The position numbers and the translations under genes are program-made. A DNA stretch of 64,000 bases, from positions 61,054 through 125,053 of the forward strand of contig JAPQWV010001095.1 in the NCBI GenBank assembly GCA_027422505.1. The letters run 5' to 3'. The notes beneath the pieces are model-generated. The model made no database searches. It was not told the DNA's origin and was given only the letters and a program-made list of their open reading frames with translations. Position 1 is the stretch's first letter, and each line of letters starts with the position of its first letter. This document shows, piece by piece, positions 42,481-54,351 of this stretch. Source of the DNA: Craterostigma plantagineum (lineage: Eukaryota; Streptophyta; Magnoliopsida; Lamiales; Linderniaceae).

Positions 42481-43984
42481 ACTATGTCTAGCTAAAAGAC
42501 ATTAAAGAAAGCGCTACTTGGGAGGCACCCCAAGCCTATCTTATGTTTTTCCTTTATTTCTATGCGCATTTTTAGTCTTTATAATTCTGTTTTTGGATGA
42601 TCGCAGGGAATTCAAAATCTCAAGTGTGGGGAGGAGCCGTACAAAGCATGCACACCGGACTATTCAGGGAAGTTCGCTATCTATTTATTTCCTCTTCCTT
42701 GTGTTACATAATTATTACGTTGAGGACAACGTAAATCTTAAGTGTGGAGAGGGGAATTTCTGCGAAATTGATGCGAACATCTTATATGTGCATGACTTGA
42801 TTTTTGGTATAAAAAATTTTGAAATTTTTGAAAATTGGCACGAATTTTTTTCAAAAATTGTGTTTCGTATCGATCGAAGGGTGATTTCATGTTAGAAATC
42901 TGGTGAGTAATTAGGATACATATGCGTGTTGACCTCTTTCTTACATGATGAACTTAGCGATACTTGATAGATTCGTACACATAACCCGATTTTTGTGAGA
43001 TTTTTGAGCCTACGAGCTTTTTTGCTCATTTCTTTGGTTGTGTGAATCGTGCTTAATTTATTTCTCTTCAGAACTTGCTTGTGTATTACGTTTTGAAACT
43101 AGTTTAAATGTGATTGCGTGAAAATGAGGAAGGCATTAGGAATTAAGTCCATAGCCAAAGTATCCAACCACGACTGGCCCTCGTAGTTAGCCATTTTGAG
43201 CCTGGGCATTTTATTTGTGAAAACCGGATTATAAATTGACGATCCTGATTAAGCCTTCAGACATAAACCCATTGGAGCGACAGTAGAAGTGGAGGTTGAA
43301 TGTCGGACTCAAGAAGCCCAACCCGTACTAAATTTTCGAGCTGATGTAAAAAAAAAACTGATTGAGAAGAAAGAGAAAAAAAAAGCATATATATTGACTA
43401 AGAACCCTTCCTCCGATAATCTTTCACTCTCGAAAGCGATTATTCATTTCCTAGATCAAGAAGTTGAAAGAAGAAGGGCTTGGTGAAAAACGACGAATGC
43501 AAAACGACGGAAGTGATGAACAAAAACGGCGGATTTGGCACATTCAAAATGATGGCATGATTCTGACACGACTACAGCTCATATCATTTTTACGGTTATT
43601 CCTTGCATATCTTGATATCTTAGCCATATTATAACCCGGTAAAGACATTCTGATTCATGCTTGAACATTGAAAGTTGTAGATTTACGAATCATTTGCAAG
43701 TTTATGGTAGGGATTAGATTAGTGCATGACCCGAGAGATATCACCGACATCTTAACCCATACACTTGGTGATTTGAGTGAATCTTTGTGAGGTGCGGATC
43801 TTGATAGGTATTTCTAAGGAAGTCACGTGGTTAGTCGTTGATTTCGAATATGCCTTCCGACTTTACTTCCATTATCTCCTACGTAATTTCGTTCTTGTTT
43901 GATACGTTGCATGATTTTACCTCTTTATATGTCAGTTGCATTTATTTGCTTGAGGACAAGCGAACGCTTAAGTGTGGGGAAATT
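42481..43984 (+). other. Athila-2 3' untranslated region with repeated PPT-like tracts
   Basis: It contains CTTGGGAGGCACCCCAAG (42517-42534, imperfect palindrome) and three AAGTGTGG(G/A)GA tracts at about 42622, 42740 and 43970. The last abuts the LTR and is the functional PPT. The second and third share a longer context: TTGAGGACAA, about 10 bp, then CTTAAGTGTGG. The 125-codon frame at 42518-42895 is present in Athila-1 too but shows no sign of amino-acid conservation. The rest (42900-43960) is non-coding. Confidence 0.7.
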
Positions 43985-44284
43985 TGATAAACGTAATTTC
44001 TCACGTTTATAGTTGTTAAATTACGTTACATGATAAGTAAAGTCGTTCTGATAATTTTGGGGCTATATTTTGGTTTAAAAGCAAAATCACACGTTTTTAC
44101 GACAGTTTTGTGATAGTTTAGTATTTCTCAATGATCACGAGGTAAAAGATGTCAGATGGACCTGAACATTTAACCATAAATAGAAGACTTGTTAATCTTG
44201 ATTATGTCTAAAGGGATTTTCAATACGAGGTCTAGATTGGGAGATATGAATTTTTTAACGTGCTGCTATTTTGCAGGAAAATCG

Positions 44285-44568
44285 TCACGGCCGTGAAAGC
44301 TTTGCACAAGGCCGTGAAGCTCACCAGAAAGCCATTTTCTTGCCCGATTGTGTCACGGCCGTGAACATTAACAAACCAGGCCGTGAAGGGTGCTTCATGG
44401 CCGTGAAAGGGCGTGCAAGAGGCCGTGAATGCGGGCAGAAAGTCGATTTTAAGCCGAAACTCTTCACGGCCGTGAACCTGAAGACCCCAAGCCGTGAACA
44501 CGGGTAGAGACGTTTTTTTCGGGTTTTATGTTGTCACGGCCGTGAAGATGCATAGACGAGGCTGTGAA
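44285..44568. repeat. TTCACGGCCGTGAA palindrome / half-site array
   Basis: Full palindromes TCACGGCCGTGAA start at 44285, 44353, 44464 and 44534, and a one-base variant (TCATGGCCGTGAA) at 44395. Each is followed 26-27 bp later by a lone half-site (GCCGTGAA or GCTGTGAA). The array lies about 230 bp upstream of the TATA-like box in U3. Confidence 0.85.
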
Positions 44569-44791
44569 CATCCCGTGGACATGTTAAAAGTCAAGCAAAT
44601 AAAAGAAAGCAACTTCAACTTATCTTATCGTCTTGGAAACGAAACTAGGGACAAGAAATCCGACTTTGGAGGCTAGAAATCTGATTTTTGGGCTGCAAAT
44701 ACGGCTTTGGAGGTTAGACTCTTTCAAGCATGGGATTTTGGCAACTCCTTGGAACTCACGTTGAAGAAAATGCACACGTTAAGGAAAGAGA

Positions 44792-44808
44792 AACTCTATA
44801 TAAAGAGC
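44792..44808 (+). promoter_or_regulatory. Possible TATA box in Athila-2 LTR
   Basis: CTCTATATAAAGAGC lies in the middle of the LTR, downstream of the palindrome array, as expected for a U3 promoter. No transcript data; motif only. Confidence 0.45.
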
Positions 44809-45822
44809 AACGCGAAAGGATTAACTAGGAGGTGAAAAGAGGTACATGATAGATACACCATTTAAGCTCATATCCACACATACATGTTGCCTTTCAAAAC
44901 CCAAGAACACCTACTCAGTCGCTCACCACATGTTCGATGAAAGTCGTCAGCGAAGAACGGGATTAACTTCGAAGTCGAATTCAGGGAAGTATTTATGATG
45001 TATTCGATGTTAATTACGTATTTTTTTGTGAGGATAATGAGTAGCTAAATCTATTGTATTTGAGATGAGATGAACCCTAGCGCGATCAATCGTATGTTTA
45101 CGTGTAATTGATGTTTTGATATTGTTACGACTCGTTTATGACGCATATGATTTTGATTATGTCTAAGTGATTGAAATTATCTGGTTAGCTTGGTCATGTC
45201 TACGTGTTTAAGTTAACATAGTCCGGAAAATCGTACGCTACGCACGAGAGAGGGGCGAGCGATTAGACCACTCGTAAACGAGCGGAATAAACTCATCGCT
45301 AGAGATAGGTTGAACTACCCCGCCGATTAGAGTCAAATCTAATAGCGGGATTCACCGTGTTTTTAATGCAATCTTCGGTTAAGTAGTTATGGAAGCTTGC
45401 CCGGCTATTTAATTCGTTGATTAGTTGTTTACGATCATTATATGGTAAGGCGCAGTTTCGTCATCTATATAACTCGTATGAATGTAGTAGGAATCTCCAC
45501 GGTCTAATGATAGCTTTATTTACGTACACTTGATATTTGTTTTGGTGGAGCTAGGGGGATTCGAAGTCTCAAATACATTTGTTTCCATAAGGGTTTCCTC
45601 TCCGTACTATTTTATTAAGTTGTATTTCTAAGCATTGTTATTTAGCATTTCAAAAATCGAATATTCATCAAGCGAGAGTTTTTCTAAGGTACATAGTTCT
45701 CTTGGGATTCGATACTCGAATACTTGCTAATTCTATGCTATTTCGATAGGTAACACTTGCCTAGTGAGCGTAGGATAGTTCGTCGATATTCGTTTTATTT
45801 AAGTACTCGATCCGCTCGATCA

Positions 45823-46475
45823 CGAGCACTATTACGTTTGAATCTCCTTATATTGTTCGATCCTTGTTGGAAGGTCACCTTACTGTTCCACGGTTTTATC
45901 TCTTCTTCTCTTACGGTTTTGATAATTCTTTGCTTATACGTTATAACATGCTAGTTCTCTTCTTATCTCTAACTTAACTTTGCGTGTAATGATATATAAA
46001 TGACATCGACATTATTCAATCGTTATCTTAACTTAGGGTAAAGGTATTATATTATTATTATTTTCATTCCCTCCTAATTAAGTTTTCGAGTTCTATGGAA
46101 ATATCCTAGCTTCATATATTATTTTATAAGTTGCCCTCGATCCTAAGTAATTAACTTTTACTTGGGCTTAAGAAATTTTAGCCCACTTGTGATAATAGTC
46201 CAACCTCCTTATTTTACTAGTTAAAATTGCATATTTCTAATTCCTTAATTTATATCCAAACTTTATCAAAATTTCTCCTACCGAAATTTATCTACCTCTC
46301 GTGAAATTATTTCTAAGTCTCAACTTGATTCCCTACCCAGTCAATTATCCTAGTATCACATAATTAAATAAGCACATAACATAGAATCACATAAACACGT
46401 CATAAGCAGTCATATAGTCATATAATATGCATGTATATTTATTGGCCGACTTACTTTACGGGACTCAGGTAATAC
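45823..46475. other. Tekay-like LTR scrap between Athila-2 and element E
   Basis: AT-rich, no ORF. Words such as cacataattaaataagcac, cacataaacacg and GGGACTCAGG resemble the 1300-1600 and 9700-9790 LTR regions. Probably a truncated chromovirus LTR; boundaries were set by the end of the Athila LTR and the start of recognisable RNase H. Confidence 0.4.
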
Positions 46476-48817
46476 AAATGCCTTGGTGAAAATGTCGGCT
46501 AGTTGATACTCCGTGTTCACGAAATCCATATCAATCGTGCCTTTTTCTACGTGATCTTTTATAAAGTGATATTGTGCGTCTATGTGTTTTGTGCGTGAGT
46601 AGAGCTGTCAAACGGGCCGGCCCGTTACCCGCCAAAGCCCGCCAACTGGCGGGGCGGGCGCGGGTAAGCCCGCCTTCTGGCGGGCCTGAGAAAGGGAGGC
46701 CCGCCCCGCCCCATGGGCGGGCCGCGGGCCTGGCGGGCTTAGCCCGCCAAAAATTAAAAAAAAGTAAAAAGAGAAAAAAATTAAAAAAAGGGGAAAACAA
46801 TTTTAAAAAAAGATTTTTATTTGGAAAGTATTTGTAATTTAATCATAACTATATAATAATAATTTACTTATTTTATTAAACTAAATTAAACTCAATTCCA
46901 ATTAAAATTATAATTACAAAATATAAAAAATCTTTATAAGTTATTTATAGATATATTAAATAATATAAAAAATTAAATTTTTTTATTTGGGCGGGCCTGC
47001 CCGCGGCCCGCCAGGCCCGCCCCGCCAAAGCCCGCGGCCCGCGCGGGCTTACCCGCCCAGGCCCGCCTTCAGGCGGGCCTAAAATTTCGAAGCCCGCCAC
47101 GCCACTTTGGCGGGGCGGGGCGGGCCGGCCCGCGGGCTTTGGGCTTTTTTGACAGCTCTATGCGTGAGTGGTGAACAGGATTACACGTAATAGCAATGGC
47201 ACTTTGACTGTCACTATATATGGGTATATTATTTAAATTGTACCCATAATCGCGAAGCTGAGTCCGTATCCATAGCATTTGCGAGCAACAGCTGGGGGCC
47301 GCGACGAATTCTGCCTCAACCATCGATGTTGAGACGCAGTTCTGCTCTTTGGATGACCAGCAGACAAGCTTTTCGCCTAGAAATTGAGCGTCACCGGATG
47401 AGCTTTCCCCGTCCGTTCGGCAACCTGCATAATCAGCGTCAATGTAGTTGATAAGTTTGAAATTCATACCTTTAAGATACCAAAGTCCTAAGGTAGAGGT
47501 GCCCTTGAGGTAGCGCAGGATCCGCTTGACTGCGAGCATGTGAGATTCGTTGGGTTCGGCTTGGAAACAGCGCAGAGACAAGTGGCATACATAATGTTCG
47601 GCCGACTGGAGGTGAGATATAGAAGAGACCCGATGATGCTGCGATAGATGGTGATGTCGACCGCTTTTCCAGAGGGATCATCATCTAATTTGCAGCTTGT
47701 CGTCATGGGACTGCTAAGAGGCTTGCTCTGTCTTGATGGAATTTCTTTAGGATGTCTCTGATGTACTTGGTCTGATTTATGAAAATACCATCTTCGCGCT
47801 GCCTGACTTGAAGTCCTAAGAAGAACTGAATTTCTCCCATGTGACTCATTTCGAACATGGTCTTCATGAGATCTCCGACTTTCTGGCATAGTCGGGGATT
47901 AGTAGATCCGAAGATGATGTCGTCGATGTATACTTGGATGACCATCAGATTTTTGTCTTGCCATTTGATGAAGAGAGTCGTATCGATGGTTCCTCGTATA
48001 AATCCGACTTTACGAGGGATTCGCTCAGGACGTCATACCAAGCGCGAGGGGCTTGTTTGAGTCCGTAGAGAGCTTTATCCAATCAATAGACGTAATCAGG
48101 ATGTTCTTGATCGACAAATCCTTCTGGATGAGCGACGTAGACTTCTTCTTTTAACACGCCATTGAGAAAGGTGGTTTTGACGTCCATTTGGTAGACTTTG
48201 AAGTCCTTATGAGCCGCGTAGGCCAAGAATAGGCGGATGGCTTCAATTCGGGCAACATGAGGGTATGTTTTGTCGTAGTCGATGCCTTCCTTTTTGTTGT
48301 ATCCCTTTGCAACTGATCTGGCTTTGTTTCTGATCACTTCTCCATCTTCGTTTTTCTTGTTCTAGAATACCCATTTCGTCCTTATGATGGTTTTCCCATG
48401 CGGTCGGGGTATTAATGCCCACACTTGGAGACGTTCGAATTGGTTGATTTCATCTTGCATGGCTATCACCCAATCCGTGTCCTTAAGTGCCTCTGCTACC
48501 TGGGTTGGCTCATTTTGGCTTAAGAAGCAGCTAAAAAGTCCGCTCTGATTTCTTGTCCGTACTCCACATGAAGGATTACCGGTGATTCGACTGGATGTGT
48601 TCGAGTCCATTTGCGCTCATGAGGCAAGGCTGCGCCTGAATCATCAGCCATTTGTGGAGCGAGATCTCCAGTGATCTCAAGTTGTGCATCTAGTTGAGGT
48701 AATTCCATGACTGCACTTGAGTTGAGCGACTCTGATGATGTTACCTCAGCATCCATGTTTGGAGTAGTAGCACTCTGTTGTAATTCAGAATCGGGTGAAG
48801 GTGGGGACATTTGACGT
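46476..48817 (-). mobile_element. Element E: RT-RNase H fragment of a SIRE-like copia element
   Basis: The minus-strand pol piece resembles element G RNase H more than elements C and D (shared HMLAVKRILRYLKGTSTLGL). It is cut at the left by the Tekay-like scrap and at the right (48817) by the 3' LTR of element D. It carries the hAT-type MITE 46600-47160. Confidence 0.85.
46476..48817 (-). pseudogene. Copia RT and RNase H, MITE-disrupted
   Basis: From the right: linker (DAEVTSSESL..., WTRTHPVES), [74 protein letters not shown] (the YVDD site as YIDD), FEMSHMGEIQFFLGLQVRQ and the RNase H blocks DADYAGCRTDGESSSGDAQF and STSMVEAEFVAAPSC. A stop replaces Lys near 48364, and frameshifts lie near 48040 and 47690. 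The RNase H end (YQLADIFTK) is split by the MITE and stops at about 46480. Confidence 0.88.
46600..47160. mobile_element. hAT-type MITE, GC-rich, 561 bp
   Basis: The termini are TAGAGCTGTCAAACGGGCC and its near-complement ending TTTTTTGACAGCTCTA. The 8-bp target duplication TGCGTGAG lies at 46592-46599 and 47161-47168. Element G keeps the empty site (TGCGTGAATGG, about 63307). Both ends are built from GGCGGGCC/GCCCGCC words around an AT-rich centre, so it can fold into a long hairpin. No transposase. Target length and termini match plant hAT non-autonomous families. Confidence 0.9.
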
Positions 48818-49109
48818 TGTTGGTCCGTATTGCACCAAACAAGGAATCAAAGAGGCATGGATGGGATGAAAAGGGAGAGGATCTCACCTTAAAGTGTGTG
48901 TATTGTGTGAAAAGTAGGGTTTGCCTTTTGATCTTTGATTACCTTCAAAGTAGTGCTTGAAAAACCTTATATACCACATTAAACCTAGGTATATTAAGGC
49001 CCAAACACTAAAGATTAAACTAATTACAATCTAGTCCAAAGCCCAAGCTAAAAGAATAATTACAATAGATAACCTAAACTAATGACACAATCTATTAAAT
49101 ATCCTAACA
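48818..49109 (-). repeat. Element D 3' LTR
   Basis: 292 bp, TGTTGGTCCGTATTGC...ATATCCTAACA. Same family as 30114-30410. Confidence 0.92.
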
Positions 49110-49122
49110 ATCTCCCCCTTTG
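49110..49122 (-). other. Element D polypurine tract
   Basis: Minus strand reads AAAGGGGGAGAT directly before the 3' LTR. Confidence 0.85.
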
Positions 49123-49167
49123 TGTCAATTGTTGGGAGTCTTGGATCTTTGGCGTAGTGATGGTGGA

Positions 49168-52100
49168 TCAGCGAGTGTGTGTTTCGCGAAGGCCTAGCTT
49201 GAGCTCGAAGGCACGGAGATTCCTTCGAAGAACGATTCGTTCAGCTATAGTGTCAATGAACTTCGCGAATTTGGATCGGCAGTGTGGGTCTTCTTCCGAA
49301 AGGATGCGGCAAATCCTCATGAGCTTGTCTTGAATGATGGTGAGTGTCCCATCCGAGAACTTTGCCACTTCGGAGCAGCGTAGTAGCCTCATCTTTCCCT
49401 TGTAGTTTGAGTAGGCGACCGCCGGATCATCTCCGTCGATCACATCGCCCTCTCGATAGTCGTCCGCGTTCTTGAAAGATGGGCGAGTCAGGTTCACCTT
49501 CTTTAGGTTGTGCACCACCGCCATCTGCAGATCGTGGGAGGTGAAGAATCTCACCTGTCGGAGCATGTGCCGCTTGAGAGCCACGTAGCCCATAGTGACC
49601 GGTTCAGCCTGTACGAGATGTCCAGAACCTTTGGTGATGAGTCTGAACTGCTTCATGGATTCCAGCATGCTGTACAGATCACCCAGGCGCAGAAACTTGA
49701 AGTCTGCCTCGCTTACTTCACTGCAGCTCTCATCCTGCCTCATTATCGTGAACACTTGATAGTGGACACGTCCTTTCGACTCGCGGCGAATGGTAGTGAC
49801 TTTGCAGATGGGAGCCCGATTCATCTCAAGCACGATGTTCTGCTCATCGGACAGCGTCCGCTTTGTGCACTTGCGGCAAAGGAGACTCCATCGGTAGAGC
49901 TTCTTCTTCTCCTCGCTCTAGTTTTGGATATTCATCAGCTCGTATTCATCGAAGACCGTGATGATCTGCTCCTTGCGCCGCCAGATCCTCTTCCTAATCT
50001 CTTCTTGGAATGGTGCGGTGATCTTCTTGTTTTCCCACGGGGCTTCCGGCTTATCCGCAGTGGGCACATCCGGTTGAGCAGCAGGAGCCTCAGCTTGCTG
50101 CGCTTGAAACGGTAGGATGTTCTCGAGCTCGGCGGGTTCAGCGTCGTACTCCTCCCCGTTCTCGTTGTCTGCAGTGTTGATCAGCGTAAGCGATGCTTCC
50201 TTTAGCAGACGTCGAGCATTCTCCACCAATTTCCAGGCTGCTACTGCGTCGGCGGGTGCGTAAAGCCATTCATCGTTGAAGATGTAGGCCTCGATCTCGT
50301 TCTGCGCGCAGTAGAAGTCCTCGAGAGCCATGTTGGGGTCGGTATTGAGTGGGGTATGGCTGTGAAATGGCGAGGGTGTTGCGCCGGAGGAGGTTGTGGA
50401 TTGTGGGGATGGTTGTGGTGGAGATTCTGGGGGCTCGGTTGAGGTGATGGTTTTGGCGAGGATGATTTGGGTGTCGGGTGGCGTAGATGTGGTGGTGGCC
50501 TCTAATGTCGATGTGACAGTTAGAGGTTCCGAAAAGGTGGGTGGAGAAGGTGCGGTGGTGGTTTCTAACGTCGATGTGACGATTAGAGTTTCGGAGACGG
50601 TTACAGTAGGTGGTGGTGAGGGTGACTTGACTAGTGACTCGGGGTTAATAGGATGGGATTTTTGGCTGGTGGGGTGTGAGGTTTCTGTCGCGGGCGTCGT
50701 TTCAGGTGCAGAGGAGGAAGGCGGCATCGATTGCACAAGTCCTTGCTGCCTATTCTCCCCCTCGCGTCGATCATGATCATCGTCTTGATAGTCGCGTCTG
50801 ATCCCGCTAGACTCGCCTTGAGCGCGGCAAGTCATCGGCTGAGTCATGATATCCTTCATTCGCTGTTCCTCCTCGTCTAGTACCGTCATTGATTCGAGTC
50901 GGGCTCGGAGGATGTAGAAGAGCTCCTTTGCGGAAATGGAGGCAAGAACAGCTTCGACGTCCACATGCGTTGGTGGTGGCGTCTCCGGGGCCACACCTTT
51001 GCCTTTGTCGCGGGTGGACGCATCGAGACCCGCATAGACTTTATCTAGGATGGATGCCTCAAGAGTCTTTGCAAACTCTTGAAGGCGAGCCTGTAGCGCG
51101 GTCTCGGTGACGAAACAGGGTAAGTCTAACAAGTTGGAGTCACGAAGAATTCCAACTGACACCGAATCGGAATAGAGAGCCGATCGGCCGCCCGTTTGCA
51201 CAGGACGGGAAAAGACGGGGTCACTAAGACTTCCCGTTGGCATCATCGATGAGACAGACTCAAACGATTGATGGCCTAGGCTCGCAGTTGTGTTGATGTT
51301 GGCCGTGCTAGGTCTTCCGCTCTCAGTCACAGAGACATCACCGAGCGTTCTGACAGAATCACGAAGACTCGGGTGTGCAGTAAAAAGTGTATGTGTCCTA
51401 GAAACATATGAAATTATGGGGAGTGAGGGCACTATACTCGATGTGATTGAAGAGGATGCAGTCTGAGGCGGAGGACTGCTTGTTTCAACATCGACTATCT
51501 CCAAGTGGGATGTCGATGGCATACGTAGCTCCTCGTGGAATGAAGTATCTTCCTGTAGAGAGGAAGATAAGTGGATTGGTGGGGTTGTTTGCGTGGTTGA
51601 GCCATGTGCCACGTCTTCTACTCGGGAGATGAACACATCACCTCCTGCACCTATGGGTTGGGCTCGGCTTGTTTGTGACTGAGGAGGTCGATCGTTTTTC
51701 CGTTTTGATCGACGCTCCGTGGTGCGGCTTACGTCATCCTCGCGCGACCGTTTTTTCGGTACGCGGGTGGAAGAGGATGCGGCGCGACTCGATGACTTTT
51801 TAGTAGTGGAGGTGGGGTTTTGGCTAGTCCCGGAGTTAGGAGCAGCGGGGTTGGTCTGCTCCGCAGGGACAATGGGTGGGGGATTCTCGCGAAATGAAGC
51901 GGCGGAGGCGAGATATTCTCGAACGTGCGGATTTGTCGGGTCGGCATAGGCAAGTACTTCGTCCGGGATGATCATAGCGTGTCGATCTTTCGCCGTAGTG
52001 TTTTTCTTGGCGAACTTCTCGACAACGGGGATCACGAAATGTTCACTTACCGGGCGGATGCGGATGCGGGTGGAGAATATGCGGAAGTGTTTGATGAGCG

Positions 52101-52863
52101 CTGGGAGCCATCGCATGTAAGGGACGAAGCGGTTCTTGAAGTCCTTGGCGATTTCCCGATCGCGACGTTGAATCATAGAGACAAGATCCATCCAGATGAT
52201 CTCAGTGTAGTTGTACTTGTGGTTGTGTGTGATGCCGGTTAGGATGGTAAGGATTTGGTGGTTCCCGCGGTCCTGACCAGCATGTTTACCTGACATGCAT
52301 TTGTTCAGTAGGAGGTACAGAGTCCGCCAGGGTTGAGGTAGGTTGCGTGTGGTGACTTCACTGAGAACGAGTGGGCCTTTCTTCTTGTTTTCAGGTTGAT
52401 AGCCCAATCTGTCGATGTCGTCGATGAGTTGTTCGTGCGTCGGAAGTGGTTCCTAAGGTGAGTAGACAGGGAGTTGAAGTACTTCTTGGACAATCTTGCG
52501 AGTGAGGACTACGGTTTCTTGATCGATTTCGGCGGACATTGCTGAAGTGAGGTAGTGTGGTCCAGCAATCCGCAATGTGTGCCAGAACTGTTGGAGATAG
52601 ACTTGGGCTTCTGGCTCGCCATGAGTGAGGGCGTGTCGGAGGGGATGCCCTTTGAGGATCTCTATGATGATGGGGGCATCGCACCGAAAGTTGTCCAAGT
52701 CCACCATGTGATTGTTTGGTATCAAGGCAGCCCATCGACTTGTTGGAAAGACCTGCTCGATCGGTGGAACAAATGTCAGTGTATTGAGCTCGATGCGAGC
52801 GACGTCCCTTTGGATTGCTGCAGCCTCAAGTGCTTCAAGTGCTTCTTGATTTGTGTTGGTCAT
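49168..52863 (-). pseudogene. ORF3 of element D: 1232-codon single frame with two stops
   Basis: The most complete ORF3 in the window. One frame runs from Met 52863 (MTNTNQEALEALEAAAIQRD) to the stop at 49168, broken only by in-frame TAG at codon 137 (52455-52453, a Tyr codon TAC in element C) and TAG at codon 982 (49920-49918). Residues about 45-325 form the conserved domain: LDNFRCDAPIIIEILKGHPL, VYLQQFWHTLRIAG, QPWRTLYLLLNKCMSGKHAG, YNYTEIIWMDLVSMIQRR and YMRWLPALIKHFRIF. A Ser/Thr/Pro-rich tail follows with basic NLS-like PKKRSRED and RRSKRKN, then EAYIFNDEWLYAPADAVAAW and a C-terminal globular part with VHYQVFTIMRQDESCSEVSE and FLRLGDLYSMLESMKQF. It occupies the env-like position after pol; no signal peptide, membrane segment or catalytic motif is seen. 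I recall similar proteins beside copia RT in other eudicots. Confidence 0.8.
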
Positions 52864-54236
52864 ATATGTGCTCGACAGTAATTGTAGCATGATTAGTACG
52901 GACTAAATCGCGAGAAGATGGATATAAGTAAGTTGTGGGTGAAACAATAAAAGGAAACATAAAAGAGCCCAAAATCGTAAAGATAAAAATAAAATTAAAA
53001 TTAAAGGTAGCTTAGAGAGTCCTTTTGAAATAAAATTGTTAAGATTGAATGACGATCACGTGATGGCGAATTACGACAATTTCCTAAGTTGTCCAAACAT
53101 TTCGCAGTTAAAACATTTTCTCAAATGGTATTAAAGTTTCGCAAGTAGAGAAATTTCCAAGTTGGTAAAAATTTCGCAGGTTTTGAATTTTTTCAAGTGG
53201 TATGAAGGTTTCGCGGGGTGAGAAAACTTTGAAGAAAATTTGCTCAGGTGATAAAATTTCTCGGTTTGAAATTTCTCAGTTTGACAAGTGATAAGATTTC
53301 TCGGATTGACAATTTTCTCAGGTTGAGAAAGTTGCGTGATCCGAAAAAAAAATGATGCATGGGTTGAGAAATTACTGAACCACTGTAGCTGCGAAAGAAT
53401 TTGATCAGCACGGATCCGAGAAAAATTGAAGTTCATGGTTTGAGAAATTATTTAGTCACTGTAGTCGCGAAATAGTGAAGCTGCGAAAAGATGTGATATG
53501 AAGTGATATGAAGTGAAGGGTATGAAATTTCGCGGGGTATGACTCACTGTAGCAGCGAAATTTTAACGGAAGGAAAAAAATTTCGCGGATAAAAAACTTT
53601 CGCGGGACTTTACTTACTGTAGCAGTGAAATTTAACGTGAGAAATTTCTCGGATGAAATTTTCGCGGGACCTCACTCACTGTAGCAGAGAAAATCTATCG
53701 TTAAAATATTTTCTCGGAAGAAAAAAAATTTCTCGGTGAAGAACACAGTGCGAAAGCGTACGAAACGACGCTATGATTTTTGCCTTAGAACCACTCAAAT
53801 CTTAACCAAAATGCGATAAACTGGACTCAATCGACTCGAAATTGGACGGGCAATACATATTTGGGGGTTTTATACACCAAAATCGTATCATGCGGCCGAA
53901 TCGAAGCCGAGAAAATAATCTTAAACCTAAAATTTTTAAGAAAAATAAAAAAAAAACGTGGCAAAATCATGATAAAACGAACGGAGATTGGTTTATTTGG
54001 GGTGTATTCATACCGAAAAGCTGATTTGCAACGACGGAGTGTGCAGGAAAACAGATTATCAAGGCAGAGTGAAGAAGACAACGATGCGAGAGGTTGAGAA
54101 ATTTTCGATGGGGAGGATGCGAAATTTTGAATTTTTTCGGGAACTTGAAAGGGTTTGTGAAAAGAGTTAAGTATTTTGAGGGTTTTGTGACTGTTCATGC
54201 GAGATATTGAGTAAATGGGCCAAATTTCGCGGGCTT

Positions 54237-54324
54237 GGTCAAAATTGGGTCCAGTTGGTCCAATTTTGACTCCGTTTGACCCAAAATTTAAAATTTTGAC
54301 TACCCAGCTTTGACTCCGTTTGAC
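54237..54324. promoter_or_regulatory. W-box-like TTGAC cluster downstream of pol in element D
   Basis: Six TTGAC[C/T] cores: reversed at 54237, forward at 54266, 54276, 54296, 54309 and 54319. Conserved position with element C. Confidence 0.4.
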
Positions 54325-54351
54325 CCAAATTTTTTTTTTAATAGGAAAAAT

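Larger units (their letters stand above)
37491..45822 (+). mobile_element. Athila-2 retrotransposon (5' LTR almost lost)
   Basis: From 5': 81 bp of LTR end (37491-37571), tRNA-Asp-type PBS, gag, protease, RT, RNase H, integrase, long 3' region, PPT and 3' LTR of 1838 bp (43985-45822). Relative to Athila-1 it lacks about 615 bp covering the PR-RT linker and RT start (joint at about 39945). Both copies share several inactivating changes. Confidence 0.92.
43985..45822 (+). repeat. Athila-2 3' LTR
   Basis: 1838 bp, starting TGATAAACGTAATTTC after the PPT and ending CCGCTCGATCA, the sequence that also precedes the PBS at 37571. It includes the TCACGGCCGTGAA array (44285-44568) and a TATAAA-like CTATATAAAGAGC near 44795, a plausible promoter box followed by the transcript start. 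It is non-coding. Confidence 0.88.

Noticed and set aside
44232..44507. ORFs on both strands over the palindrome array of the Athila LTR
   Set aside because: They are translations of the TCACGGCCGTGAA repeat inside an LTR.
46531..46837. GC-rich block as a CpG-island promoter or Pro/Ala-rich gene
   Set aside because: It is the end of a MITE with clear terminal repeats and an 8-bp target duplication.
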